From contig NZ_JAPCHV010000019.1 in NCBI RefSeq assembly GCF_026107645.2, positions 1 through 64,000 on the forward strand: a stretch of 64,000 bases of DNA. The letters are read 5' to 3'. This document shows positions 35,501-44,371 of this stretch, piece after piece. This DNA comes from Flavobacterium sp. MFBS3-15 (GTDB taxonomy: Bacteria; Bacteroidota; Bacteroidia; Flavobacteriales; Flavobacteriaceae). A program made the translations under genes and the position numbers. The notes below the pieces were generated by a model. That model searched no databases, had not been told where the DNA came from, and worked only from the letters and a program-made list of their open reading frames with translations. Every line of letters begins with the position of its first letter. Position 1 is the stretch's first letter.

Positions 35501-38500
35501 CCGGTATATTCAAATGTACTGTGTACACCGGCAGTAAAGAAGTTACCGGGCTTGGTGAACACCCCGCCGAGCCTTATTACAGAGTTGGTTAGCGGACGCA
35601 ATGACGTACCTGAGGCGATGGTAAGGTTGTTGAAGGATGTAATCCCCGCGATGGTTGCATCGGCAGATCCGTTGGCGTTATCAAACACTACGGTGCCTGT
35701 CGAAGCGTTAAATGTGCCTTTGTTGATCCAGGCACCCGAAGTTCCTTTTACGGTAAATACCGATGCCTCCGCGGCATTGAGAATGGCGCCGGCCTCAATA
35801 GAAATGGTCGCCACTTCTGAACCATTGTTATAAATAGGATCATTTGGTGTAGTTGAGGCATCCGGGATTATTACATTGGTATCAAATGCCGGGCTTCCGT
35901 TTGGTGTCCAGTTGGCCGCGGTAGTCCATGAATCGCTTTGCGAACCGTTCCAAACCAGCGTATTGGCAAGGGAGTTGGCAAGGGTAAGGTTATAGGTTCC
36001 GAATGATGAGCTAAAGAAAGCCATGTTAACGTTGGCGAGTTCCACAAAATTATTTGAAACGCTGTAATTGGTACGGCTCTGCGGAATGCCTGTACCCGAG
36101 GCGATTACTATTACCCAGTCCACAAGCCTGTTTTCTATATTCCCGTTAATTTCAGAATCAAGATAATGTGCAGATATGATTGCTTTTGTTCCCGTACCGC
36201 CGGTCTGTATGAAATCAAACCTCCTCAATATCGCGTCGGGTTTTGAAACAGGCGCCACACCGGGCTCGATTTTGAGGCTCATGGAAGTTGGCAATGTACC
36301 TAAAGTTGGAAAAACGACCGATGTATACGGATGGCCAAAAGTATATACCTTGTTAGGTATGATTCCGCTGTTTCGCGTTACGATCCCACTAACATCACCG
36401 GTACCGGTATTTATGGCGTCAGGCCCCATAAATAGCGTGTTGCTTCCTGTGGCGAGGCTCCCCGTCGTTGCCGTAGGGTTGGCATTCGGCAGGTGAAGGA
36501 TGCCGTTTACCGTTACATCGGCAACGGTTACAGCGCCTGATGCATTGCTGATGGTTACATTTCCATACGTTCCGGCAGGAAGGGTTTGCTGGGCAGATCC
36601 ATTGAAGAGCACAACTCCCGTACCCGACCAGGTTTTACCTGATGGCAGTGGTGCAGAAGTCGTATTTTGGGTACTTATAGTGCCGCTGTTGGCAACGGTT
36701 GTAAGCGCACCGCTAAGCGCATTTGTGCCCAGGTTGAGGGTCTGCAGCTCATTTACGGTCAATGTGCCCGCAATTGCCAGCGGTGTTGCCATAGTAGCCG
36801 TATTGCCATTGGTTGTGGCAACTGTAAGGTTGTTTATCTGGTTGGTTGTCCCTGGTGTCGACTGGTCAAAGCTGAGCGAAGGGTTTACACTGCCGCTCAA
36901 AATGATGTTGGCTGATGCGCCTCCCCTCAGGTTTCCAGAAGCTGAATGAGTCATGGTGCCTGCCAGTGTCAGGGTATTGGCCCCAATAGCAAGGTAGCTG
37001 TTGTTAGAGAATGCGATGTTGCTGTTAACAGTAGTTGCACCCGAAAGCCCCGCGTTGCCAGCTACCGTAAAGGTTTCGGCAGTACCGCTGAAGGATGCGA
37101 ACGTGCTGGTTGGGTTGGCCACAAGCACAATGTCGTCTATGGCTATTTCGTCATAAGCAGTGCCCGATACGGCTGCACCGCTCCAGCGGATGTAGCCATA
37201 ACCGTTAGCAGCTACAGCTACCGGTATGGTGGCAACTTTATAATAGGCTTTCCACTCCGGCAATGCATCGGCAGCAGCCGTTGTAGTATGGTTAAGTGCC
37301 GCAACGGCAGTATAGGAAATGTTATCCGGAGAATAACTGAAGTTTAAGCTGTTAGATCCTGCTTCGTCATTGTATACATATACTTTGTACCCAACGCTCA
37401 CAGAGGTTATAGGCGTTGCCGTCTGGTTTTGGAAACGCAGTGTAATTGTTCCCGGTGAGAACTCGCCGGTGGCAGGCTGCACGCCCAGGGCATAATTATT
37501 GGGCGACACTTCAAAAGCATACAGGCCCGCATCTGTTTCGCCGCCGTCAGACTGCCCGCTGTCATAAACACTGTCTTCAGGGCTATCTGCCCCAAAAGCC
37601 AGGTTGCCGGCGCTAAATCCGGTTATGGCAAAACTGTTGGAACTCAGTTCGCCCGGCTGTGTCCCGGTGCTGAAGCCTGCACCGCTGAAGGCCGCGTTGT
37701 TTACACCCTCAACAGAAGTGTCAAAATTGATGGTATTTTGGGTATTCATGGCCGTGATCTGCAGGCCAACAGGGGCATTCAGGGTAAGACGGCTGCCTGT
37801 AAGGGGCGAAGTGGTACGGTAATTTTGCGTACCCCCGGCACCGTTAAATTCATAAACAGCCACATGGTAGGTGGTTGCTGCCGAAAGGCCGGTTACGTTT
37901 ACCGAATTGGAGGTTCCGCTATACACAACATAGTTTCCGTTGCCCAGGTCGCTTCCTGCGCCAAAAGCTGCCGATGCCGTGTAGGTTACGCCATCTGTAG
38001 GTGCTGCATTTACGGCAGAAGCTGCGCGCATTACCACCAGCCTGCTGGTGCCGCTGCCCGATGTCCAGCCCGTAGTGAGGGATATCGACGTAACATTGCT
38101 AAAGCTAATGGATGTGGCCGATGTTGTAGGTTCTGAAGACAGCACAACTGCCGAAACGGCTACCTGCCTTGAGGTGGCACCCGCCGCGGAAAGCGTGATG
38201 TTGCCACTGTACAATCCGGCAGGGGCAGCGGCTTTTACACGTACATAGATTGGCGTTGTTGCCGAAGGTATCGTAGTTATCTGGCCGGCATATCCGGACC
38301 CGCTGCTAAGCGAAACTTCAAAATTTGCTGGTGCCGTAGCAGTAATGTTTCCGGTAAGGTTAGCGCCTGTAGTAGTAAAACTCTGCTGGGGCGATGCGGT
38401 TCCCGTTACGGTACTGAAGCCGGGCAGCACGTTTGTGGACGGAGATATTGTAGGCACACCGGCAACGTCGATGGTAAAGTTTACCATATTGGAAACAGTG

Positions 38501-39543
38501 GTACCCGTAATTACAGTTATAGGCACTGTACCGGCCGATGCGATGTCTGCAGCCGTGATTGCGGCTGTAATTCCGGTAGCGGAGTTATAGGTTGTGGTCC
38601 TGCTGCTCCCGTTCCATTGTACTATGGAGGCAGGGGTAAAGTTGCTTCCGCCCACAACAAGGCTGAATGCCCCTGTGCCTGCAATCCTTGAAGGAGGGGA
38701 AAGGGTTGTTATGAAAGGTGTGGCAACAGTAACCCTGATATTATCAAAAAAGGAGGTTTGATTGCGCTTGGTAGCAGCATTCCAATAAGTGCCGATAAGA
38801 GGGAGTGAAGTGGCTGTTGAACCGCTGTTTACAGCCGTTCCCTGAGAGGTAAGGCTGCCGGCTGCCGGATCCTGGAATACGCTGCCATCATTGCGTACAA
38901 ATAATTCCCAGGTATTGGACGCAGGGTTGTAGGTAACCTTTACGCTCAGGTATTGGTTGCCAAAATCGGAAAGTCCTGATGTATTGGAAGTGATAATGTC
39001 TGACGATGTCCTGATGCCTGCCGTGTAGCGTATGAGCCTGAGGCGGTCGGTTTTGCCGGACTGGCCCAGTATCACCGCATAACCCGATCCTGTAGTTGCT
39101 GTGGTGTTCGATGTGCCTGCCAGCACAAACGCATTAGCATAGTAGCCATTAGCCGGACCGGAGGGGTTGGAGCGTACCTGGCGCATGTTGAATGTCCATG
39201 TCACCAACCCGGGGTTCGACGCAAGCGCCGTACTGTACGGTGCCGAAACGGCATTGTTGGCATAGGCAAGGCCCCAACCGGACACGTTCGCAGTTCCCGT
39301 GGCATCGTTAGTGAGGGCCAGGTAACCCGAATTTATACGGGCGCCAAAATCAGCCCCGCTCCTCAAAAAAGACCAGGTGCTGTTTGTGCCTATCAGTCCG
39401 TTGGCACCGCTGTAGGACGTGCCTGCGGAAGTGCTGAAATCTGAGCTGAAGACCGTGGTTGTTTGTGCTCTTCCAAAAAATGGAATGACGCTTACAAAGG
39501 CCATCAGGAGACATGCCGATGCGGATGGTAGTTTTAGTATCAT
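32572..39543 (-). CDS. Giant multidomain T9SS-secreted protein
   Basis: 2323 residues, about 11% of the window. Signal peptide in the first 27 residues, then a concanavalin A-like jelly-roll region (to about 275), an IPT/TIG-like domain (LSPPSRIAGTGAFSLVVGGS), Ig/FN3-like domains (TYHVAVYEFNGAGG), a long beta-rich repetitive region with GTLTV/LNL-type strands, a PKD-like domain (YSYSWSGGLG) and a C-terminal type A sorting domain (VQVYDTRGRLLYST to TNRKIIF). It is probably exported by the type IX system and fixed on, or released from, the cell surface. Adhesion or polymer binding is likely; no catalytic motif is visible. Monocistronic. Confidence 0.92.
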   Translation of the reverse strand: MILKLPSASACLLMAFVSVIPFFGRAQTTTVFSSDFSTSAGTSYSGANGLIGTNSTWSFLRSGADFGARINSGYLALTNDATGTANVSGWGLAYANNAVSAPYSTALASNPGLVTWTFNMRQVRSNPSGPANGYYANAFVLAGTSNTTATTGSGYAVILGQSGKTDRLRLIRYTAGIRTSSDIITSNTSGLSDFGNQYLSVKVTYNPASNTWELFVRNDGSVFQDPAAGSLTSQGTAVNSGSTATSLPLIGTYWNAATKRNQTSFFDNIRVTVATPFITTLSPPSRIAGTGAFSLVVGGSNFTPASIVQWNGSSRTTTYNSATGITAAITAADIASAGTVPITVITGTTVSNMVNFTIDVAGVPTISPSTNVLPGFSTVTGTASPQQSFTTTGANLTGNITATAPANFEVSLSSGSGYAGQITTIPSATTPIYVRVKAAAPAGLYSGNITLSAAGATSRQVAVSAVVLSSEPTTSATSISFSNVTSISLTTGWTSGSGTSRLVVMRAASAVNAAPTDGVTYTASAAFGAGSDLGNGNYVVYSGTSNSVNVTGLSAATTYHVAVYEFNGAGGTQNYRTTSPLTGSRLTLNAPVGLQITAMNTQNTINFDTSVEGVNNAAFSGAGFSTGTQPGELSSNSFAITGFSAGNLAFGADSPEDSVYDSGQSDGGETDAGLYAFEVSPNNYALGVQPATGEFSPGTITLRFQNQTATPITSVSVGYKVYVYNDEAGSNSLNFSYSPDNISYTAVAALNHTTTAAADALPEWKAYYKVATIPVAVAANGYGYIRWSGAAVSGTAYDEIAIDDIVLVANPTSTFASFSGTAETFTVAGNAGLSGATTVNSNIAFSNNSYLAIGANTLTLAGTMTHSASGNLRGGASANIILSGSVNPSLSFDQSTPGTTNQINNLTVATTNGNTATMATPLAIAGTLTVNELQTLNLGTNALSGALTTVANSGTISTQNTTSAPLPSGKTWSGTGVVLFNGSAQQTLPAGTYGNVTISNASGAVTVADVTVNGILHLPNANPTATTGSLATGSNTLFMGPDAINTGTGDVSGIVTRNSGIIPNKVYTFGHPYTSVVFPTLGTLPTSMSLKIEPGVAPVSKPDAILRRFDFIQTGGTGTKAIISAHYLDSEINGNIENRLVDWVIVIASGTGIPQSRTNYSVSNNFVELANVNMAFFSSSFGTYNLTLANSLANTLVWNGSQSDSWTTAANWTPNGSPAFDTNVIIPDASTTPNDPIYNNGSEVATISIEAGAILNAAEASVFTVKGTSGAWINKGTFNASTGTVVFDNANGSADATIAGITSFNNLTIASGTSLRPLTNSVIRLGGVFTKPGNFFTAGVHSTFEYTGTGQTVVLPNGAQSAYHNLTISGTGAVFPASLNVRGDLVLNQTVDFTGKTIEMSGNEEELQIIGGTVSPTFDNLTINNATSKVILATNATVAGTLTLTVGKFDIQGYDLTLGANAVAGSFSSTTMIEADGAGVVRRPYTVTGSYTFPIGEGIDTTVYSPITVNVTSGTFSNAYVAVNMKDVKHPSNNSADNYLTHYWNVTQTGITGAVATITTTYEAIDIVGSLGNISAAQLNGTFNVATNPWVKFAALSGGTLTAANATLTAGQTSSFTGIDSSPFTAVITGEGSFCEGDAVTLTAEVSGSNPPYSYSWSGGLGTAATATPPTTVAGTTTYTLAVRDANGIEVTDTADVVVSLQPVAGTLTGSQEICAATTPADITLTGYTGTIVRWERSINTLFANPAFIPSTSATLSGALIGTNLASTRYVRAVVQNGTCPVVYSNYIEIKISATTWDGTWSNGEPTATTAVIFNADFTATEDMAACSVVVNTGANVVIPAGFNMTVDGAVTINGGTFTVENNANLVQVRDVNNSGEIEVIKDSAPIYRLDYTLWSSPVDGQTLKTFSPQTLNNRFYTYNPVTNGYTQVSDPVTTEFIEGKSYLIRVDNTHPSFVNTSTPGTPWTGTFTGAPHNGNVDVAVTPGFNAVGNPYPSSLNIADFYAANSGNLAQDASLFFWRKKNDTNASSYASLTLAGYIANDAFGGDSSNGLFSDPDESDEWVINTGQGFIVYSTGNTVSFNNGMRRGINNGQFFRNAMDTDKSRLWLNLTGSLGEFSQMSVAYTPNTTLGLDYAWDGRAITDGDVAIYSLAGETKLGIQARPSFDASDIVPLGVKITAAGTYSISLDHFDGVFAQGQDIFIKDNLLGGMTHNLANGPYEFAAEAGTLAGRFDVVYAQALGTGSPDANANALIVYKQENTIHVNSGRMEMKSVQVYDTRGRLLYSTDGINDTTAVISGLQSQEQMLIIKVTDVNGAVTNRKIIF

Positions 39544-39987
39544 AAATTTGCAATTTAGTCTAATAAGAAGGTTGAATTTTAGGAATCTCTAATCTCACTG
39601 GGCATTTTTTTATTTAATTGTGAGAATTGATTATTAAATTTTTAAATAGCTAAAATTATTGCAATATTATGTGTGGAAATTTAGAAATAAGTTAAATAGC
39701 GGCAATTCATCGACCATCTGCCGTTAATTATCGTTGAATGGCAGTCTTTTAAGAATTAGAAAATAACGCGATATTTTCTTTTGTAAGGGTTGGCTTGTTA
39801 TTACTTTGGTTTAAAAAAGGATATGTCTGAATCAACGGGTTGAATTAATGCCGAAATGCCCATTTATATCGGTTTATGCCCTGTGGTGCTGGCATACCTT
39901 ACCGGCCATTCGGCAATAAAGACCAATGAGATAGTAAAGGCTATGGCAGAAGAGGCCAAACCTTAAAAAAAAATGTTTTGAAGGGTT
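39544..39987. other. Gap upstream of the giant T9SS gene
   Basis: About 440 bases, AT-rich in the left part, presumably with the promoter of the giant gene on minus. A 36-codon ORF at 39856-39966 on plus (MPIYIGLCPVVLAYLTG...) is not convincingly a gene; its GC content differs from the surrounding DNA and it could be a remnant. No repeat module seen. Confidence 0.4.
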
Positions 39988-40386
39988 TTACAGTGCCACG
40001 GCATTCAGCCAGTGCAGCAGCAAAACAACCGGGATAAAATAAATGACTATGGTACGCGCACCGTCATAATCCTTCGCCATGCGCTGGCCCAGGAGGAGGA
40101 ACAGCAGGGTTATGCCCGAAAGTACTCCCGCAAGGATTGGGAATTGGTCGCCCCCATTGACAAATATCTCAATGATCCCTATTACGGCAAAAGCGCCCGA
40201 AAACACCTCCATCACCAGGATGAGGAACAGCGACTGCGGCACCATGTTCCGGATGGGTGTTTGCGAAAAATGGCCCTTCAGCCATTCGAGGTTGCCTTTC
40301 CAGTCGGTTACCTTGTCGTAACCGGATTGAATGAAGGTGATGGCCAAAAAGGCAAGTATCAGGATTATGGCAGGCTGTGGTATCAT
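39988..40386 (-). CDS. DoxX-like small membrane protein
   Basis: A 132-residue inner-membrane protein with four hydrophobic segments (near residues 5-20, 50-72, 80-98 and 110-130). The first loop has FIQSGYDKVTDWKGNLEWLKGHF, the typical DoxX-like opening. Function in this family is uncertain (quinone- or redox-linked proposals exist). It starts 4 bases after the holB stop and is probably cotranscribed with it, with no obvious functional link. Confidence 0.78.
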   Translation of the reverse strand: MIPQPAIILILAFLAITFIQSGYDKVTDWKGNLEWLKGHFSQTPIRNMVPQSLFLILVMEVFSGAFAVIGIIEIFVNGGDQFPILAGVLSGITLLFLLLGQRMAKDYDGARTIVIYFIPVVLLLHWLNAVAL

Positions 40387-40390
40387 GATG

Positions 40391-41539
40391 TTATTTTTTA
40401 TGGATTAATCGGGTGAGTTTTATCGAAAGGTCGGTAAGGATGATCCTGGCGTTGCCGTTGCGCTCTATGTGGTACAGGGCATCGCTCAGTTCCTTAAAGA
40501 TATCGTTGATGTTGCTGCCGTTGACAAAGGGCGCAAAATTTTCCAGCTTAAATTTTTCTACAGTAGGTTCCATGAAAACCAGGTCGCCCGCGCTATAGTT
40601 GAGCAGCAGTGCCTGCCGGAACATATCGATGCAAAAGTGCAGGAACTGCTTTTGCGGCTCGCGCCCTATTGCGGCAATCGTTTCGCTCCACGCGATGAGG
40701 TCGTGTATGGCGGCGGCATTCCCCTTGGCCCGGAAGGCGGCGCGCACCCATTGCACGAACCACTCTTCAAACGGGTGGCCGTCATCATCGCCGTTGAGCA
40801 GATGCAGGGCTTTGTTGTAGTTGCCCTGGGCCTGGTGGGCTATTTTTGTAGCCGTATTCTGCGGAATAGCAAGCTGGTTGGCCAGCCGGTTGGATATGGC
40901 GTTTTCGCTCAGCGGCCCGAAGTGGAGCACCTGGCAGCGCGACAGTATGGTTTGCAGGATATCGTCCTCGCTTTCGGCGATCAATATAAAAACCGTTTTT
41001 TGCGGCGGTTCTTCCAGCAGCTTCAGCAGCTTGTTGGCAGAGGCGGTATTCATCCGGTCGGCCATCCAGATGATCATCACCTTGTAGCCGCCCTCATAGG
41101 CCTTCAGCGAAAGCGCCTTAACGATTTCCGTTGCCTCATCCACGCCTATCTGGCCCTGCTTGTTTTGTATGTCGATCTTTTTATACCAGTCGAAAAGGCT
41201 GCCGTAGGGCGTTTCGGTAATAAACTCCCGCCAGTACTTCAGGAAGTTGGCGCTCACAGGGTGGCTCTTCACCTCGCTGTTGGCCGCCACGGGGAACACA
41301 AAATGAAGGTCGGGGTGCGAAAAGTTCTCAAATTTCAGGTTGCAGGCCGCGTTGCCGCCCGAGTTTTCACCGGCTTCGTTGGCACACAAAATATACTGCG
41401 CGTATGCAATCGCCATGGGCAGGGTTCCCGAGCCTTCGGGCCCGATGAACAGCTGTGCATGCGGTATGCGCCCCTGCGACGCGCTTTTGGTCAAATGGCT
41501 TTTGATGTGGCCCTGGCCGATGATCTCTGAAAAAAGCAT
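40391..41539 (-). CDS. holB: DNA polymerase III subunit delta'
   Basis: A 382-residue clamp-loader subunit. The N-terminus MLFSEIIGQGHIKSHLTKSASQGRIPHAQLFIGPEG matches DnaX/HolB proteins; the P-loop is degenerate (GPEGSGTLP in place of GxxxxGKT), as expected for delta', which does not hydrolyse ATP. VMIIWMADRMNTASANKLLKLLEEPP is the conserved region around sensor residues. It works in the cytoplasm with the DnaX and delta subunits to load the sliding clamp. Confidence 0.92.
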   Translation of the reverse strand: MLFSEIIGQGHIKSHLTKSASQGRIPHAQLFIGPEGSGTLPMAIAYAQYILCANEAGENSGGNAACNLKFENFSHPDLHFVFPVAANSEVKSHPVSANFLKYWREFITETPYGSLFDWYKKIDIQNKQGQIGVDEATEIVKALSLKAYEGGYKVMIIWMADRMNTASANKLLKLLEEPPQKTVFILIAESEDDILQTILSRCQVLHFGPLSENAISNRLANQLAIPQNTATKIAHQAQGNYNKALHLLNGDDDGHPFEEWFVQWVRAAFRAKGNAAAIHDLIAWSETIAAIGREPQKQFLHFCIDMFRQALLLNYSAGDLVFMEPTVEKFKLENFAPFVNGSNINDIFKELSDALYHIERNGNARIILTDLSIKLTRLIHKK

Positions 41540-41611
41540 AGGGCAAATATAGAAAATAGTTTGGGAGTTTTCAGTTCAGGGTTTGGGTTCGGGGTTCGGG
41601 GTTTTGAGAGT

Positions 41612-41767
41612 TGACCTCACCCCAACCCTCTCCAAAGGAGAGAGAGGAGCTTCACTCTGCGGGATATTGAATGGAAATTTTACCCTGATGTTATTTAAAA
41701 AGAGCGTAAAGATTGTCGGCAGGTTCCGGCTCTCCTCTCCAAAGGAGAGGGGCTGGGGGTGAGGTCT
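41612..41767. repeat. Inverted pair of module B repeats
   Basis: 41612-41658 is module B in direct orientation, 41731-41767 in inverted orientation, so the pair can form a large hairpin. Next to it (41572-41606) is TTCGGGGTTCGGGGTTT, related to the GAACTCCAAACC repeats near 14.9 kb. Confidence 0.8.
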
Positions 41768-41792
41768 GTAACAGGCGATTCAAACCAAATCA

Positions 41793-42347
41793 CTAATACG
41801 TCATATACAGCACCTGCACCGCCTTCTTTTTAAAGGGCTCGCCGTTTTTCACGATCACATAGGTGTCATCTCCTGCCTCTACTGCAAATATGTCGCCGGC
41901 CTTGTGTGCATCGAGCGCTTTGGTGATGGCCGGTATCATGGTCGCGGCAAGGGTTTCAAATTTCGCCATCTCCTTGCCGTCGCCCGGATAATATTGCTCA
42001 ATGATGATTTCGAACGGCGTGCCTTCCCTGTAGGCTTTAATTGCGGCTTCCTTAGCTTTTTTTATTTCCTTCGGCGACCAGGCCCCGGCATCGAGGTACA
42101 GGCTGCCGTAACGCTGGGTCACCACGCCATCGTGCCCCATGATTTTGTACAGTTCGCGGCCTCTTATGATGATATCGCCCTTTTTGCCTTTGCTGAGGTC
42201 GGCATAAAGAGGGTCGCCTTCGGTGTAGTTCAGTTCAGAAATAAAATCGGCATTCCTAAAGGCGTCTTGCGCCTGTTCCTGGGTGATTTGTTGCGCATGA
42301 GCGGATAAGGTTGCGAGGAAGAAGAGGGTCAGGTATTTTTTGAGCAT
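41793..42347 (-). CDS. Secreted protein, possible parvulin-like domain
   Basis: A 184-residue protein with a signal peptide (MLKKYLTLFFLATLSAHAQ). The C-terminal half (KFETLAATMIPAITKALDAHKAGDIFAVEAGDDTYVIVKN) has the spacing of the end of a PpiC/parvulin domain, in which a conserved helix is followed by KxGDI and a final VIV strand. The N-terminal half does not clearly match. It could be a periplasmic peptidyl-prolyl isomerase relative; catalytic residues cannot be confirmed. Confidence 0.6.
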   Translation of the reverse strand: MLKKYLTLFFLATLSAHAQQITQEQAQDAFRNADFISELNYTEGDPLYADLSKGKKGDIIIRGRELYKIMGHDGVVTQRYGSLYLDAGAWSPKEIKKAKEAAIKAYREGTPFEIIIEQYYPGDGKEMAKFETLAATMIPAITKALDAHKAGDIFAVEAGDDTYVIVKNGEPFKKKAVQVLYMTY

Positions 42348-42366
42348 ATAACTTTGTCAAAGATGT

Positions 42367-42861
42367 TTAACTATAATTAATAATAATTCCCTCATTGTTT
42401 TCAGCAGCCTTTTTAAAAATATCAATAATTTCGTTGGTGTGAGCTATAAAATAATCCCACTGATTTAAAATATATGAGCCGGCCCTGTACACCTCTTCTG
42501 TTTCCATCTTTTCAAGGTTGTAAGCGTTTTTAATATCCTGGTGGTTAAGGGCAGCAAGTACGGGAGCCATGGCTTTGACCTGATTTGATGTGAGATAATA
42601 AGGGGTATCATAATTACTTTCATCAAACGCTTTGCCACGCCAACCCGAAAGTACTTTGTTGGGCGAGGGGTCGGCCTCTTTTAACAGAAAAAAAGCAACA
42701 TCCCATCCCTTATCCATAGATGATTCTGTACCATCACCAGGGAGATCGCCCTCTACATTAGCAAAATTTTCATTTACAAAATTTGTTGCTCCTTGCGGAT
42801 GCGAGGCTATCTCTGCAATGAGTTTGTCGCTTGCACGATATAATTCACAGACTATTCCCAT
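42367..42861 (-). CDS. DUF1877 (YfbM-like) family protein
   Basis: A 164-residue cytoplasmic protein beginning MGIVCELYRASDKLIAEIASHP, the usual DUF1877 opening. Characteristic blocks are LDKGWD-like MDKGWDVAFFLL, YDTPYYLTSNQVKAMAPVLAAL and a C-terminal LNQWDYFIAHTNEIIDIFKKA. Function is unknown; some relatives occur as immunity-like genes near polymorphic toxins, but none is visible here. Confidence 0.82.
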   Translation of the reverse strand: MGIVCELYRASDKLIAEIASHPQGATNFVNENFANVEGDLPGDGTESSMDKGWDVAFFLLKEADPSPNKVLSGWRGKAFDESNYDTPYYLTSNQVKAMAPVLAALNHQDIKNAYNLEKMETEEVYRAGSYILNQWDYFIAHTNEIIDIFKKAAENNEGIIINYS

Positions 42862-43015
42862 TTTTGATGATGATTATATTTGCTATGTAATTTTACGAAT
42901 ATACGAATTGGTTACAAAAAACTCCCCCTTCATTACATAACACAACTTTAACATATGTGTAAATTGCTGTAATCCATATTTTTGCAACAAATACAGAAAT
43001 GTTTGTGAACATTTT

Positions 43016-43049
43016 TTTGGCTATTTATTAACAGAAACGATTATATTTG
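43016..43049 (+). promoter_or_regulatory. Promoter of pgk
   Basis: TTTG at 43016-43019 and TATATTTG at 43042-43049, a match to the Bacteroidota -33/-7 consensus; the ATG follows at 43089. Confidence 0.7.
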
Positions 43050-43088
43050 CCTTTCTTCAAAATCAGGACAATCTAAAAACACGACCTA

Positions 43089-44279
43089 ATGAAAACACTT
43101 TCGGATATCGATTTTAATGGCAAAAAAGCAGTAATACGGGTAGATTTCAACGTACCGCTGGACGAAGATTTCAACGTTACCGACGACACCCGCATCGAAG
43201 CTGCCAAGCCAACAATCGACAAGATACTGAAAGACGGCGGGAGCATGATCCTGATGTCGCACCTGGGCAGGCCGAAAGGGAAAGAAGATAAATATTCCCT
43301 GAAGCACATTGTAGCCAAGACATCTGAAATACTGGGCGTTGAAGTGAAATTTGTAGACGACTGCATAGGCGACAAGGTAACCCAGGCGGCTGCCGGCCTG
43401 AAGCCGGGCGAAGTGCTGCTGCTGGAAAACCTCCGTTTTTACAAAGAAGAGGAGGCCGGTGATGAAGGCTTTGCCGAAAAGCTGAGCAAGCTGGGCGATG
43501 TGTACGTGAACGACGCCTTTGGCACCGCACACCGCGCGCACGCATCTACAACGATAATAGCAAATTACTTTCCTGAAAATAAAGTGTTTGGCACACTGCT
43601 TGCCAAGGAGATCGAAAGTTTGGACAAGGTGCTTAAAAACAGCGAAAAGCCGGTAACGGCCGTTTTGGGCGGGTCGAAAGTTTCGTCGAAGATCACGGTT
43701 ATCGAAAACATCCTGGACAAGGTAGACCACCTGATCATAGGCGGTGGCATGACCTTTACGTTCGTAAAGGCACAAGGCGGCAAGATTGGCGACTCCATTT
43801 GCGAGGACGACAAGCAGGAACTGGCCCTCGACATCCTGAAGCAAGCCAAAGAGAAAGGCGTACAGGTGCACATTCCGGTAGACGTTATTGCTGCCGACGG
43901 GTTTAAGAACGATGCCAACACGAAGGTGGTTGACGTGAACGAGATACCGGACGGATGGCAGGGGCTTGATGCCGGGCCGAAGTCACTGGAAAACTTCAAA
44001 AAAGTGATCCTGGAGTCCAAAACCATTCTGTGGAACGGGCCACTGGGCGTATTTGAAATGGAAAACTTTGCCAAAGGCACCATTACCCTTGGCAACTTCA
44101 TAGCCGAAGCTACAGAAAAAGGAGCTTTCTCGCTGGTAGGCGGGGGCGACTCGGTAGCGGCAGTAAAACAGTTTGGCCTTGAGCCGAAGATGAGTTACGT
44201 TTCCACAGGCGGTGGCGCCATGCTGGAAATGCTGGAGGGGAAAACACTACCGGGAATTGCCGCTATACAGGGCAAGTAG
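43089..44279 (+). CDS. pgk: Phosphoglycerate kinase
   Basis: A 396-residue glycolytic enzyme that transfers the phosphate of 1,3-bisphosphoglycerate to ADP. The N-terminal substrate motif [11 protein letters not shown], the loop SHLGRPKG, the ATP-side sequence [16 protein letters not shown] and the closing [13 protein letters not shown] are all intact. Length is usual. It has its own Bacteroidota-type promoter. Confidence 0.97.
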   Translation: MKTLSDIDFNGKKAVIRVDFNVPLDEDFNVTDDTRIEAAKPTIDKILKDGGSMILMSHLGRPKGKEDKYSLKHIVAKTSEILGVEVKFVDDCIGDKVTQAAAGLKPGEVLLLENLRFYKEEEAGDEGFAEKLSKLGDVYVNDAFGTAHRAHASTTIIANYFPENKVFGTLLAKEIESLDKVLKNSEKPVTAVLGGSKVSSKITVIENILDKVDHLIIGGGMTFTFVKAQGGKIGDSICEDDKQELALDILKQAKEKGVQVHIPVDVIAADGFKNDANTKVVDVNEIPDGWQGLDAGPKSLENFKKVILESKTILWNGPLGVFEMENFAKGTITLGNFIAEATEKGAFSLVGGGDSVAAVKQFGLEPKMSYVSTGGGAMLEMLEGKTLPGIAAIQGK

Positions 44280-44371
44280 TGTTAAAGTTTATAATAGAAA
44301 ACACACTATGGAGTTATTATAGGTTTGTAGCATGCAAAGCCCTGTAATTTAACTCCTTAAAAAAGTAAATT

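Noticed and set aside
34178..38590. Several ORFs of 60-150 codons on both strands inside the giant T9SS gene
   Set aside because: Shadows in a repetitive, Gly/Thr/Ala/Val-rich gene; none has a family motif.
39856..39966. 36-codon plus-strand ORF (MPIYIGLCPVVLAYLTG...)
   Set aside because: Too short, no promoter or partner, no recognisable family; kept only as a note in the gap entry.
40469..41530. 353-codon plus-strand ORF
   Set aside because: Antisense shadow of holB, which has clear family motifs on the other strand.
40391..41539. Degenerate P-loop of HolB considered as a mutation
   Set aside because: The delta' subunit is known not to hydrolyse ATP and commonly has a non-canonical Walker A.
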